Shown piece by piece: positions 1 through 6,554 of a DNA stretch of 8,764 nt. The DNA lies in the NCBI GenBank assembly GCA_900543845.1, contig UQTD01000071.1:1-8764 (forward strand), in the 5' to 3' direction. The first letter of the stretch is position 1, and every line of letters starts with the position of its first letter. The DNA comes from an uncultured Collinsella sp. (lineage in GTDB: Bacteria; Actinomycetota; Coriobacteriia; Coriobacteriales; Coriobacteriaceae). Under the pieces are notes generated by a model. It saw only the letters and a program-made list of their open reading frames with translations. It did no database searches and was not told where the DNA came from. The position numbers and the translations under genes are program-made.

Positions 1-331
1 GCGGGCCGTGTTCCGCTATGCGGTTGTCAATTTGCGAAAGAAATTATGCGTCACCGGTGCGTCAGGTGCAGCATGATTCATTCCATAACAGATACTATGC
101 ATAAATGCTATGAAAAGGTCGTAGACGGTAGCTGGCGTTAGGTGAGTTGCGCAACACAATTGAACAGCGCTCATTTGAGGTACACTGCCAAAGGATGGGA
201 CAAGCTGGCAAGCGCATTGACCTGCGCAAAGACTGATTGGTTGGGGGATAAGTTTCAATCGGACCACGCTGAACAAAAACTTGCCATTTGCGTACCAACA
301 AACATCCTAAACCGTAGTACCGCTCTATTCA

Positions 332-359
332 TCTAGCGATACATATGGTCTAGCGTTAC
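332..359. repeat. 11-bp direct repeat, possible operator
   Basis: TCTAGCGATAC at 332-342 is repeated as TCTAGCGTTAC at 349-359. The copies match at 10 of 11 positions and start 17 bp apart. The pair ends about 31 bases before the regulator's start codon, where a repressor or autoregulatory site could act. SARP/BTAD regulators are known to bind short direct repeats, usually with a period of about 11 or 22 bp. The 17-bp period does not fit that rule well, so the operator reading is only an inference. Confidence 0.35.
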
Positions 360-379
360 GGTGTCCATGTGGTCGAGTT

Positions 380-385
380 GAGGAG
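380..385 (+). promoter_or_regulatory. Ribosome binding site of the BTAD regulator
   Basis: GAGGAG lies 5 bases before the ATG at 391. It is the only good Shine-Dalgarno match near the 5' end of this frame and supports starting at 391 rather than at the later in-frame ATGs. Confidence 0.7.
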
Positions 386-390
386 CGGGC

Positions 391-3390
391 ATGGTTAACG
401 ATTTGGGCAATATGGACGACCTCGAGCTTATGCCGCTGGGCAGTAGTTATACGGTGCGGCGCGATCGCTTGATGAACGAACTTATCGCCAAGGGCCGAAA
501 GGCCGGCATCGTAGTCCTCTACGCGCCTGATGGCTTTGGGAAAACCTCGGTGCTGCTGCAGTATGCCCAAGAGGTTAAAAACGATCCGACGCGAGGTCCC
601 GTGCGGATCATTGAGGCAGACCGCGCCATTGGGCGCGAAGTGTTTATGCAGCTCGAGGTCGTTACCGAAGAGCTTAAGGACAAGCCGCACTCCCTGATTG
701 CAATCGATAACGTGCCTAACCTCAGCCAGAGCGAGACCGAGGAGCTGATCGACCGAATCCGAAGCCTGCGTGCTATGGGGGTTGGGGTCTTTATGAGCTG
801 CCGTCCTTCGAATCGCCAGCTGATTCATGGACTAGGCGATTCGATTAAAGTCAACGCGCAGATGCTCAAGGTGCATGCCTATGAGTATTCGGCGTGGGCA
901 TCGGCGTTTTCGATTAGCACATCGCTCGACTTCTATCAGCTTACGCAGGGCGTGCCCGAGCTCGTCTCGGCTATGCAGTCGGGACTATACGGGCAGGGAG
1001 ACGTTGCCCAGATGCTCGAAAACGAGATCGTCAATATCTACGGTGCGGCACTTGTTGATCTGGCGTCGCTCGAGAACAACGCCCTGTTTAGTGTGGCGTG
1101 CTTGATGGTCTTAATGGGTGAGGGCAATATTTCGGAGCTCGAGGCTTGCGGCGTTAGACTTTCGGCGATTGACCAGTCCTATCTTGTCCGCGATTATCCC
1201 ATTTTTGGCGTCGATCCGGCAGACCGGAGCTTTACCTGCTTGGGTACCGAGGACAACGCGCGTCTGCGATTGCGCAAGCTGGTCGCCGAAATTCGTCCCG
1301 AACTCGTTGTGCGGGCGGCGCGTATATTGATTAAAGCGGGGCGCTGCGATACCGCGATGGACCTCGCCGACGCGTTTTTGGACCGCAGTGCGGTGTTGGA
1401 ACTTGCCGGGCAGTATGGGGTCGATCTGGCCCTGACGGGGCATGGAGGGGATATCTGCCGCGCGGCGCTGGGAAAGACCGAGGCAGATGGCCGGGCATCG
1501 GAGCCGACGCCTGACGAGGCGCTCGGCATCTATCTGGCGGCGGTGAGCGTCTCCAATACAAAGCTCGCGCGGTATATGGCCTCAATTATCGAGCGTGCGG
1601 GCGAGCAAGCGATTTGCGAGCTCGATCCCGTGTCGTGGAAGGTGGCGCACGCGTTTACGGCCGCTTGTTATGGAGATAGTGGTCTGGGGCTTCCGGCAAG
1701 CCATACGGCGTTGGAAAGTGAGGTGTCTTGTGCCGCACTCGACATGCTGTCCGCACATGTCGAGATAAAGCATGGGCTGACCGAGCGGGCGAAGGGTGGC
1801 GAGATCCTCGCGGGACTCAAAACGGATAAGGCCTACGATTGCGAGCTCGATATCGCGGGGACGTTTGTGCGAGCTGACCGCATGTTGACGGAGCTGTTTG
1901 ATGGGTCGTATGCAGGGACTGACGAGCGTGATGACGAGATGGCCCTGACGCTCGAGGCGCTCGAAGCGCGTGGAATCCGAGCACTCGCCATCTGGGTGCG
2001 CATGGTATTATCGGCGCGGCGCCTGCTTGCTGGCATGCCGGTGACCGACGAGCAGGCATTCAATGAGCTCGACCGTTTTGCCGTGCGCGTGCGCGACAAT
2101 CAAGTCCAGTTGTTTGGCTTGATACTGGAAGGCTGGCAGTCGCTGGCTGAGGGGCGTCCGGTCAATGCCAAATTCCGTGCGGTGCAGGTGCTCAGGCTTG
2201 CCGAGGAATCGACTGGATACATACGCGACAACGCATTGCTGCTAGAGCGCGCGGCGTACTTACGCAATACATCGATGGTATCGGTGCGCGAAGAGGCAGA
2301 GCTGCTCGATTTGAGTCGAACGCAGGTCGGTGGTGCCGAGGCATGGATGGTGGCGCTGCATTTGGCCTCCGCGGGCCGCGATAGCGACCTTGCAGCCTGG
2401 ATGTCCATGAACCGCCTAGGGATTTTGGATCCGTCGTATCGGCTGTTTGCGCGCCTTGCGATGCATTGTCTGGGTGAGCCGGCCGCTAGAATTCGAAAGA
2501 AGCTCCCGGTGCGCGAGCTGTCGCGGTATTCGCTGCGTGACGACTTTGAGGGCGAAGGCGAGCGTCTGTTCCAGGCTGGCGATGCCGAGGGTGTCGATGT
2601 GATTGGCCATATCGAGATCCGCATGTTTGGGGCGTTTCGCGCCGAGCGCGACGGGTTTCCCATCACGGATAAGATGTGGCGCCGCAAGAAAGCGGCGACG
2701 CTTGCCGAGCGGCTTGCGCTGGGCATGGATGCACTGGTCGACCGCGAGACGATGGCTATGGAGCTGTGGCCCCATGCCGAGTTCAATAGCGCTCGTAACA
2801 ATCTGTACTCGACGATATCGCGCCTGCGTTCGGCCTTGGGGCCGACACCGGACGGCAAGTCGTGCGTGCTGATCCAAAACGAGTGCATTGGGCTTAACGG
2901 CGATTACGTCAAGACCGACGTGCGATTGTTTGATCAGATAAGCCGCGAAGTTTTGGGAAATCGCACGGGTGCGCGCGGACCCCATCTGATCGAGCTGTGC
3001 CTTAAGATCGAGCAGCTCTACGCCGGCCCGTTGTATGTTCCCAATGGCTGTAATCCCACCTACTTTTTGCGTATGCGGCGCATTATGGAATCGAAGTATA
3101 TCGACTGCATGATTCGGGGCGCGAATGCCGCCCTAGAAGAAAACGACCTGCAGTCGGCGGTATGGCTGGTGGAGTCGGGGCTGCGGCAAGAGACGGCGCG
3201 CGAGGACATGGTGCGTTGCGCTATGCACGTCTACGGTGCGGCGGGGCGACGACGCGATATCGTCGAGCTGTACAGTGGGCATATGCATCACCTGAGGGAG
3301 CAGGTCAATGGCGTGCCCGAGCCCGAGACGCGGCGTCTATACGAGCGCTTGGTGGAGGGCAGGCTTAACCGCGTGCTCGTCGAGCGATAA
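391..3390 (+). CDS. Large MalT-like ATPase / BTAD transcriptional regulator
   Basis: A 999-residue regulator that should use nucleotide-dependent switching to control DNA binding in the cytoplasm. The N-terminus resembles MalT/LAL (STAND) NTPases. It has a Walker A motif, APDGFGKT, at residues 45-52 with lysine 51, a Walker B motif LIAID ending in D106, and an MSCRP motif at 135-139 like the sensor motif of that family. Residues of about 140-730 look helical and low in recognisable motifs, as expected for a repeat or arm region. The C-terminus, from about residue 741, is an OmpR/SARP-type winged helix (IRMFGAF, then WRRKKAATLAERLAL and NNLYSTISRLRSALG). A BTAD helical domain follows (LYAGPLY around 876-882) and runs almost to the end. 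This order, ATPase first and BTAD last, is the reverse of Streptomyces AfsR. The start has a good Shine-Dalgarno sequence. The gene stands alone on its strand and converges with yhbY. Its target genes and ligand are unknown. The family call is strong; the function is inferred. Confidence 0.88.
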   Translation: MVNDLGNMDDLELMPLGSSYTVRRDRLMNELIAKGRKAGIVVLYAPDGFGKTSVLLQYAQEVKNDPTRGPVRIIEADRAIGREVFMQLEVVTEELKDKPHSLIAIDNVPNLSQSETEELIDRIRSLRAMGVGVFMSCRPSNRQLIHGLGDSIKVNAQMLKVHAYEYSAWASAFSISTSLDFYQLTQGVPELVSAMQSGLYGQGDVAQMLENEIVNIYGAALVDLASLENNALFSVACLMVLMGEGNISELEACGVRLSAIDQSYLVRDYPIFGVDPADRSFTCLGTEDNARLRLRKLVAEIRPELVVRAARILIKAGRCDTAMDLADAFLDRSAVLELAGQYGVDLALTGHGGDICRAALGKTEADGRASEPTPDEALGIYLAAVSVSNTKLARYMASIIERAGEQAICELDPVSWKVAHAFTAACYGDSGLGLPASHTALESEVSCAALDMLSAHVEIKHGLTERAKGGEILAGLKTDKAYDCELDIAGTFVRADRMLTELFDGSYAGTDERDDEMALTLEALEARGIRALAIWVRMVLSARRLLAGMPVTDEQAFNELDRFAVRVRDNQVQLFGLILEGWQSLAEGRPVNAKFRAVQVLRLAEESTGYIRDNALLLERAAYLRNTSMVSVREEAELLDLSRTQVGGAEAWMVALHLASAGRDSDLAAWMSMNRLGILDPSYRLFARLAMHCLGEPAARIRKKLPVRELSRYSLRDDFEGEGERLFQAGDAEGVDVIGHIEIRMFGAFRAERDGFPITDKMWRRKKAATLAERLALGMDALVDRETMAMELWPHAEFNSARNNLYSTISRLRSALGPTPDGKSCVLIQNECIGLNGDYVKTDVRLFDQISREVLGNRTGARGPHLIELCLKIEQLYAGPLYVPNGCNPTYFLRMRRIMESKYIDCMIRGANAALEENDLQSAVWLVESGLRQETAREDMVRCAMHVYGAAGRRRDIVELYSGHMHHLREQVNGVPEPETRRLYERLVEGRLNRVLVER

Positions 3391-3419
3391 AAAAGAGCGT
3401 CCGAATTGCTCGGACGCTC
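3389..3419 (-). terminator. Intrinsic terminator of yhbY, overlapping the regulator's stop
   Basis: A perfect 10-bp stem pairs GAGCGTCCGA (3395-3404) with TCGGACGCTC (3410-3419) around a 5-base loop. Read on the - strand it is followed by six T residues (complement of A 3389-3394), the classic intrinsic terminator form, about 40 bases past the yhbY stop. The first two A residues of that tract belong to the regulator's TAA at 3388-3390. On the + strand no T-run follows, so the hairpin would stop regulator transcripts only weakly. Confidence 0.85.
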
Positions 3420-3458
3420 GCAAGCTTGATGTATATTGGCTCGTCGGATCGTTGGCTC

Positions 3459-3758
3459 TTAGACGAGCTTAATCTTCTCGATGTCCTTGCGCGAGGACTC
3501 GCGATACAGCGAGAACTTGCGGCCGATAACCTGGACGACCTCGGCATGGCAGCGGTCGGCGAGCTCTTCGGCGGCCTCGCGGGCGGAAAGGCTGGAACCA
3601 TCGAGTACGGAGCACTTAACGAGCTCGTGCTTCTCCAGGTAGGCGACCGTCTGCTCGACGGTGCCCTCGTTGATGTCGGACTTGCCGATGATGATGGCGG
3701 GGTTGAGGTGATGGGCCATGCTGCGAAGCTGCTTGACCTGGGCTCCTGTCAGTGCCAT
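3459..3758 (-). CDS. yhbY: YhbY-family (CRM domain) RNA-binding protein
   Basis: A 99-residue protein made of a single CRM domain, the usual length for YhbY/YqeI. In other bacteria this family binds pre-50S ribosomal particles and is thought to assist large-subunit assembly. Family hallmarks in order are the N-terminal LTGAQVKQLRSMAHHLNP, the IIIGKSDINEG loop at 22-32, the HELVKCSVL strand around 44-52, and the C-terminal VVQVIGRKFSLYR segment. The RNA-binding loop, normally GxxG, reads GKSD at 25-28, so the second glycine is replaced by aspartate. The stop is TAA. The start codon is ATG, but only a weak purine stretch (GCGAGAA) precedes it, so expression may depend on other leader features. 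It is followed by a strong terminator and preceded by a 182-base gap, so it is probably transcribed alone or as the last gene after the methyltransferase. Confidence 0.9.
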   Translation of the reverse strand: MALTGAQVKQLRSMAHHLNPAIIIGKSDINEGTVEQTVAYLEKHELVKCSVLDGSSLSAREAAEELADRCHAEVVQVIGRKFSLYRESSRKDIEKIKLV

Positions 3759-3780
3759 GGGTTCTCGCTTTCTATGTTAT

Positions 3781-3800
3781 GGGGCGCCCCACGATGGGGC
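3781..3800. repeat. Short GC palindrome and hairpin in the yhbY leader
   Basis: GGGGCGCCCC (3781-3790) is a perfect palindrome. Its right half can instead pair as GCCCC (3786-3790) with GGGGC (3796-3800) around a 5-base loop. The two pairings are mutually exclusive. The site lies about 23 bases upstream of the yhbY start on the - strand and has no T-run on either side, so it is not an intrinsic terminator. It could be a leader structure or chance. The rest of the gap 3759-3940 shows nothing else I can support. Confidence 0.3.
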
Positions 3801-3940
3801 CTTAATCTACGTGAGCTGTCCCACGATAGCGCAGGAACGGCGCGGTGTGGGGCGTGTTTGCCCAGTTCAAAAAGAATGCGGATGCCGAGCGGGAGAACGG
3901 CGCGGGTTACAGGCGGACGTGTACGGCGGCCGAAAGCGGT

Positions 3941-4828
3941 CTATGGACGGACCGAAGAGACCGGCTCCCATGCAATAAACGCCCAACGGACCTTGCGGAC
4001 GTGGTCGAGCATGTAGCGCCCCTGCGGCACGCCCTTGGACCCTGGCTCGCCGGCATGGGGATTCTCAATCATATGCTGAGCGACGTAGCCGTGCAGACGG
4101 TCAATCTTATCCTCGTTACCGTGCTCGAGCATGCGGGAGAAGTCCGCCACGCCCGCCTCAAGGCTATCGAAGGTATCGCGACGAGGCGATTCAAAGTACG
4201 TAACCTGCGGCAGGGCACCCATCTGAATGAGGATATTGAAGGCATACACAAAGCCATTACTGCAGGTAACCGAGGCACCGATAGCGTTCATCAGGTGCAG
4301 GTCATAGCGCGGGCTGGAGTTGGCGACCATCGTGACAGCGCAACGCCGACGAGCCGTTCGATCAAGCTTGGCAAGCGCGCCTTTAAGGTTGGTCGTGGTG
4401 ACAGAGCGACTGGCAAAGGCAACATCTACCGCTTTCGCGACCGGCCCAACCAAATCCCAGTCATCATCCCAAGCAAGCTCAAGCGGTGTAATGCGATCCT
4501 CGAGCCCATAGTACTCAATGCCAGCATCAAGCGTGCCCAACATAGCAGGGGAAAAGTCAGCAGCAATCACGGGATGCCCGTCTTGCGCAAGCGGAATAGC
4601 AATCGACCCAGCCCCACACCCCATATCAAGCACCGACTCACCAGGCTCAAGCGCTAACAGCTTCATAAAATCCCGAGCATACGGAGCAGTCTCAAGCGGC
4701 CGAAAATGCCGAGCCCGCTTATCCCACTCAAAAGAATCATCAGCCCGCCGCCGACCAGCCTGCAAGCGCATCCATTCGCCATTCCAATCAGCAGAAAGCA
4801 GCTCAGAGCGAGCATCCCCATCAACCAC
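3941..4828 (-). CDS. Class I SAM-dependent methyltransferase
   Basis: A 295-residue cytoplasmic methyltransferase of the Rossmann-fold class; the substrate is unknown. With the GTG start at 4828, motif I (VLDMGCGAG) places D68-G74 in the SAM-binding loop, and the acidic residue after the second strand is D91 in VIAADFSPAML. The N-terminus (SADWNGEWMRLQAGRRRADDSFEWDKRARHF) resembles Coriobacteriia methyltransferases that I recall near metal or corrinoid uptake genes; that link is recollection, not shown here. The frame stays open upstream to an ATG at 4888, which would add a hydrophobic MLVAALLLGGVAFLLLGG stretch. That ATG has no Shine-Dalgarno sequence, whereas AGGAGG sits 7 bases before the GTG, and the extra stretch lies over a terminator-like hairpin, so the shorter start is preferred. 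Codons favour GCT, CTT, GGG and GAT more than the neighbouring PFL and metH genes, suggesting low expression or a different history. Confidence 0.82.
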   Translation of the reverse strand: MVDGDARSELLSADWNGEWMRLQAGRRRADDSFEWDKRARHFRPLETAPYARDFMKLLALEPGESVLDMGCGAGSIAIPLAQDGHPVIAADFSPAMLGTLDAGIEYYGLEDRITPLELAWDDDWDLVGPVAKAVDVAFASRSVTTTNLKGALAKLDRTARRRCAVTMVANSSPRYDLHLMNAIGASVTCSNGFVYAFNILIQMGALPQVTYFESPRRDTFDSLEAGVADFSRMLEHGNEDKIDRLHGYVAQHMIENPHAGEPGSKGVPQGRYMLDHVRKVRWAFIAWEPVSSVRP

Positions 4829-4835
4829 GGGCCAA

Positions 4836-4841
4836 CCTCCT
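4836..4841 (-). promoter_or_regulatory. Ribosome binding site that sets the GTG start of the methyltransferase
   Basis: The - strand reads AGGAGG here, a perfect Shine-Dalgarno core, 7 bases before the GTG at 4826-4828. It decides the start against the upstream in-frame ATG (4886-4888). It lies only 6 bases past the T-run of the hairpin at 4848-4879. Confidence 0.75.
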
Positions 4842-4847
4842 AGCAAC

Positions 4848-4879
4848 AAAAAAGCGACTCCTCCCAAAAGAAGAGCCGC
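4848..4879 (-). terminator. Terminator-like hairpin in the methyltransferase leader (possible attenuator)
   Basis: On the - strand GCGGCTCTTC (4879-4870) pairs along its whole length with GAGGAGTCGC (4863-4854), with two G-U wobbles and a 6-base loop, and six T residues (4853-4848) follow. On the + strand both wobbles become A/C mismatches, so the structure fits a - strand transcript only. It ends just before the methyltransferase Shine-Dalgarno sequence, leaving no room for a promoter between them. Transcripts reaching the gene must therefore read through it. This fits an attenuator, or the end of an RNA coming from the gap or the PFL gene. I recognise no known riboswitch upstream. A small hairpin, CGGGAT (4961-4966) with ATCCCG (4981-4986), is the only other structure seen between 4880 and 4993. 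Confidence 0.6.
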
Positions 4880-4993
4880 AACCAGCATATATCAGAAAGA
4901 ACCGATCCAACGCCAAACCGCCGTATCGACCATGTAGTGCAGGAGCGAAGCAACTGCAACCGGGATGGAACTCAACTGAGATCCCGATGTGCG

Positions 4994-5127
4994 GGAGCCC
5001 CGGGGAGGGCAAATATATAAGGTCGATCGCGAGTTCCGCACGAGCCGGAGAGCACTTAATGTGCTCTCCGTGCGAGTCAGGACTGTCCGAGCAGGCGACC
5101 TTGTATATTTGCCCTCCCCGGGGCTCC
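4994..5127. repeat. 134-bp element with 32-bp inverted arms and an inner hairpin
   Basis: The arm at 4994-5025 starts GGAGCCCCGGGGAGGG and ends AAGGTCG. It is the reverse complement of 5096-5127 at 31 of 32 positions; the only difference is T5018 against G5103. The 70-base core (5026-5095) contains a perfect 10-bp hairpin, CGGAGAGCAC (5046-5055) with GTGCTCTCCG (5061-5070), loop TTAAT. The remaining core strands, about 20 and 25 bases, pair only weakly and form an open bubble. The element begins 18 bases past the PFL stop codon and ends about 165 bases before the methyltransferase start. No coding frame, transposase or clear target-site duplication is seen. It could be a structured RNA, a small non-autonomous mobile repeat, or an unusually long transcription barrier. 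The repeat itself is certain; its role is open. Confidence 0.9.
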
Positions 5128-5144
5128 TCGCCCGAACCCCTCAG

Positions 5145-6509
5145 CTAGTTCTTGAGCGAGTTCAGCGGCGCCGGGAAGCGTCCGCCACGGTGGGCAAGCA
5201 CGGTGCCGGCGTTGGGGTTCACCGGCATGATGGGCGCACGGCCGAACAGGCCGCCGTACTCGACGCAGTCGCCCACGCCCTTGCCGATGGCGGGAATCAC
5301 GCGGACGGCCGTGGTCTTGTTGTTGATGACGCCGATAGCCATCTCGTCGGCGATGATGCCGGCGATGGTCTCGACCGGGGTGTCGCCGGGGATGGCGATC
5401 ATGTCCAGGCCGACGGAGCACACGCAGGTCATGGCCTCGAGCTTCTCGAGCGAAAGCGCGCCGGCCTCGACGGCGGCGATCATGCCGGCATCCTCGGACA
5501 CGGGGATAAAGGCGCCGGAGAGACCACCCACGCTGGAGCTGGCCATGACGCCGCCCTTCTTGACGGCATCGTTGAGCATGGCGAGCGCGCAGGTCGTGCC
5601 CGGGCCACCGCAGGTGCCCACGCCGATGATCTCGAGGATGCGGGCAACGGAGTCGCCGATGGCAGGCGTGGGAGCCAGCGACAGGTCGACAATGCCCTTC
5701 TCGACACCCAGGCGATGGGCGGCCTCGCGGCTCATGAGCTCGCCGGCACGGGTGATCTTAAAGGCGGTCTGCTTAATCTTTTCGGCGACTTCCATCATCG
5801 ATGCGGAATCGGGCAGCGTCTCCAGGGCCGCGGCCATAACGCCGGGGCCCGAGACGCCTACGTTGATGACGGCGTCGGCCTCGCCACCGCCGTGGACGGC
5901 GCCCGCCATAAACGGGGAGTCCTCGACCATGTTGGCAAAGCAGACAAACTTGGAAGCGCCGACGGAATCCTGGTCGGCAGTGAGTTTGGCGGCATCGATG
6001 ATGGTCTGGGCGGCCATAAGCACGGCGTCCATGTTGATGCCGGCACGCAGGCTGGCGACGTTGACGCTGGAGCAGACGCGGCTGGTGGTGGCGAGCGCCT
6101 GGGGGATGGACTGGATGACGCGGCGGTCGGCGTCGCCGATGCCCTTCTGGACGAGTGCGGAGAAGCCGCCCAGGTAATCGATGCCGAGCGTCTCGGCCGC
6201 GCGGTCGAGGGCATGCGCGATGGGGGTGAGGTCCTCATCCTTGCAGCACGCGGCAATCTGCGCCACCGGGGTGACGGAAACGCGCTTGTTGACGATAGGG
6301 ATACCGTACTCGCGCTCGAGGTTCTCGGCGGTCTCGACCAAGTGCTCAGCCGTGTGCGTCACGTGGTCGTAGATCTTCGTGCACATGCGGTCGAGGTTCT
6401 CGTCGCCGCAACCCATGAGCGAAACACCCATGGTGATGGTCCTGATGTCGAGGTTCTGCTCCTCAACCATGCCGCGGGTTTCCGCGATTTCTGCGGGCGT
6501 GATCGCCAT
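5145..6509 (-). CDS. PFL family protein (DUF711, UPF0210)
   Basis: A 454-residue protein of the UPF0210/DUF711 family, named for a fold like pyruvate formate-lyase. Its biochemical role is not established, and I see no glycyl-radical motif that would support lyase activity. Family features are the N-terminal NLDIRTITMGVSLMGC segment, then NKRVSVTPVAQIAA, the cysteine-containing VCSSVNVAS, the glycine-rich GVGTCGGPGTTCALAMLNDAVKKGG and ASSSVGGLSGAFIPVSED, and the late CVCSVGLDMIAIPGDT. The frame extends 19 codons upstream, but the ATG at 6507-6509 is preceded by AGGAG with a 7-base gap and matches the usual start of the family (MAITPAEIAETRGMVEEQNLDIRT). The length is normal for the family. 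Elsewhere it is often paired with a small ACT-domain protein (UPF0237); none is present upstream here, where metH lies across a 108-base gap. Codon use is strongly C/G-ending, suggesting good expression. Confidence 0.92.
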   Translation of the reverse strand: MAITPAEIAETRGMVEEQNLDIRTITMGVSLMGCGDENLDRMCTKIYDHVTHTAEHLVETAENLEREYGIPIVNKRVSVTPVAQIAACCKDEDLTPIAHALDRAAETLGIDYLGGFSALVQKGIGDADRRVIQSIPQALATTSRVCSSVNVASLRAGINMDAVLMAAQTIIDAAKLTADQDSVGASKFVCFANMVEDSPFMAGAVHGGGEADAVINVGVSGPGVMAAALETLPDSASMMEVAEKIKQTAFKITRAGELMSREAAHRLGVEKGIVDLSLAPTPAIGDSVARILEIIGVGTCGGPGTTCALAMLNDAVKKGGVMASSSVGGLSGAFIPVSEDAGMIAAVEAGALSLEKLEAMTCVCSVGLDMIAIPGDTPVETIAGIIADEMAIGVINNKTTAVRVIPAIGKGVGDCVEYGGLFGRAPIMPVNPNAGTVLAHRGGRFPAPLNSLKN

Positions 6510-6516
6510 CCTTGCG

Positions 6517-6521
6517 CTCCT
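6517..6521 (-). promoter_or_regulatory. Ribosome binding site of the PFL family gene
   Basis: The - strand reads AGGAG here, 7 bases before the ATG at 6507-6509. It fixes the start 19 codons inside the longest open frame. Confidence 0.7.
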
Positions 6522-6554
6522 ATCTGCCAAAACGAGCATAGTCTTGTCTATTCT

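Larger units (their letters stand above)
1..390. other. Non-coding upstream region of the regulator gene
   Basis: No convincing gene lies in the first 390 bases. Open frames here are short (64-86 codons at most), lack a Shine-Dalgarno sequence and resemble no family I recognise. The region is visibly richer in A and T than the genes that follow, as expected for a promoter region. A 24-codon frame open from base 2 to a TGA at 74-76 could be the tail of an upstream gene, but it is too short to support. Possible promoter hexamers (TTGTCA at 24-29, TTGAAC at 160-165, TTGCCA at 281-286) lack a well-spaced -10 partner, so no promoter is called. Short palindromes cluster at 146-171, and a direct repeat lies at 332-359. 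Confidence 0.6.

Noticed and set aside
2..76. Possible tail of an upstream gene (frame open from base 2 to TGA at 74-76)
   Set aside because: Only 24 codons are visible, which is likely by chance, and no recognisable family sequence is present.
142..336. A 64-codon + strand frame with GTG start
   Set aside because: There is no Shine-Dalgarno sequence, no family resemblance, and the region looks non-coding.
2100..2888. A 262-codon - strand frame opposite the regulator
   Set aside because: It is low-complexity (Ser/Arg/Ala-rich), a typical mirror of a GC-rich gene whose domains are clear on the + strand.
3845..4657. A 270-codon + strand frame opposite the methyltransferase
   Set aside because: It resembles no family, and the - strand frame has clear SAM-binding motifs.
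4880..4914. Promoter for the methyltransferase (TTGGCG and TATATG on the - strand)
   Set aside because: The spacing of about 19 bases and partial matches are poor, and a start there would fall in or next to the terminator stem.
4880..4993. Known riboswitch (SAM, cobalamin, T-box) in the methyltransferase leader
   Set aside because: I found none of the conserved core sequences of these classes; only a small 6-bp hairpin is present.
4994..5127. Insertion sequence or CRISPR array
   Set aside because: There is no transposase frame, no convincing target-site duplication, and only one inverted pair rather than regularly spaced direct repeats.
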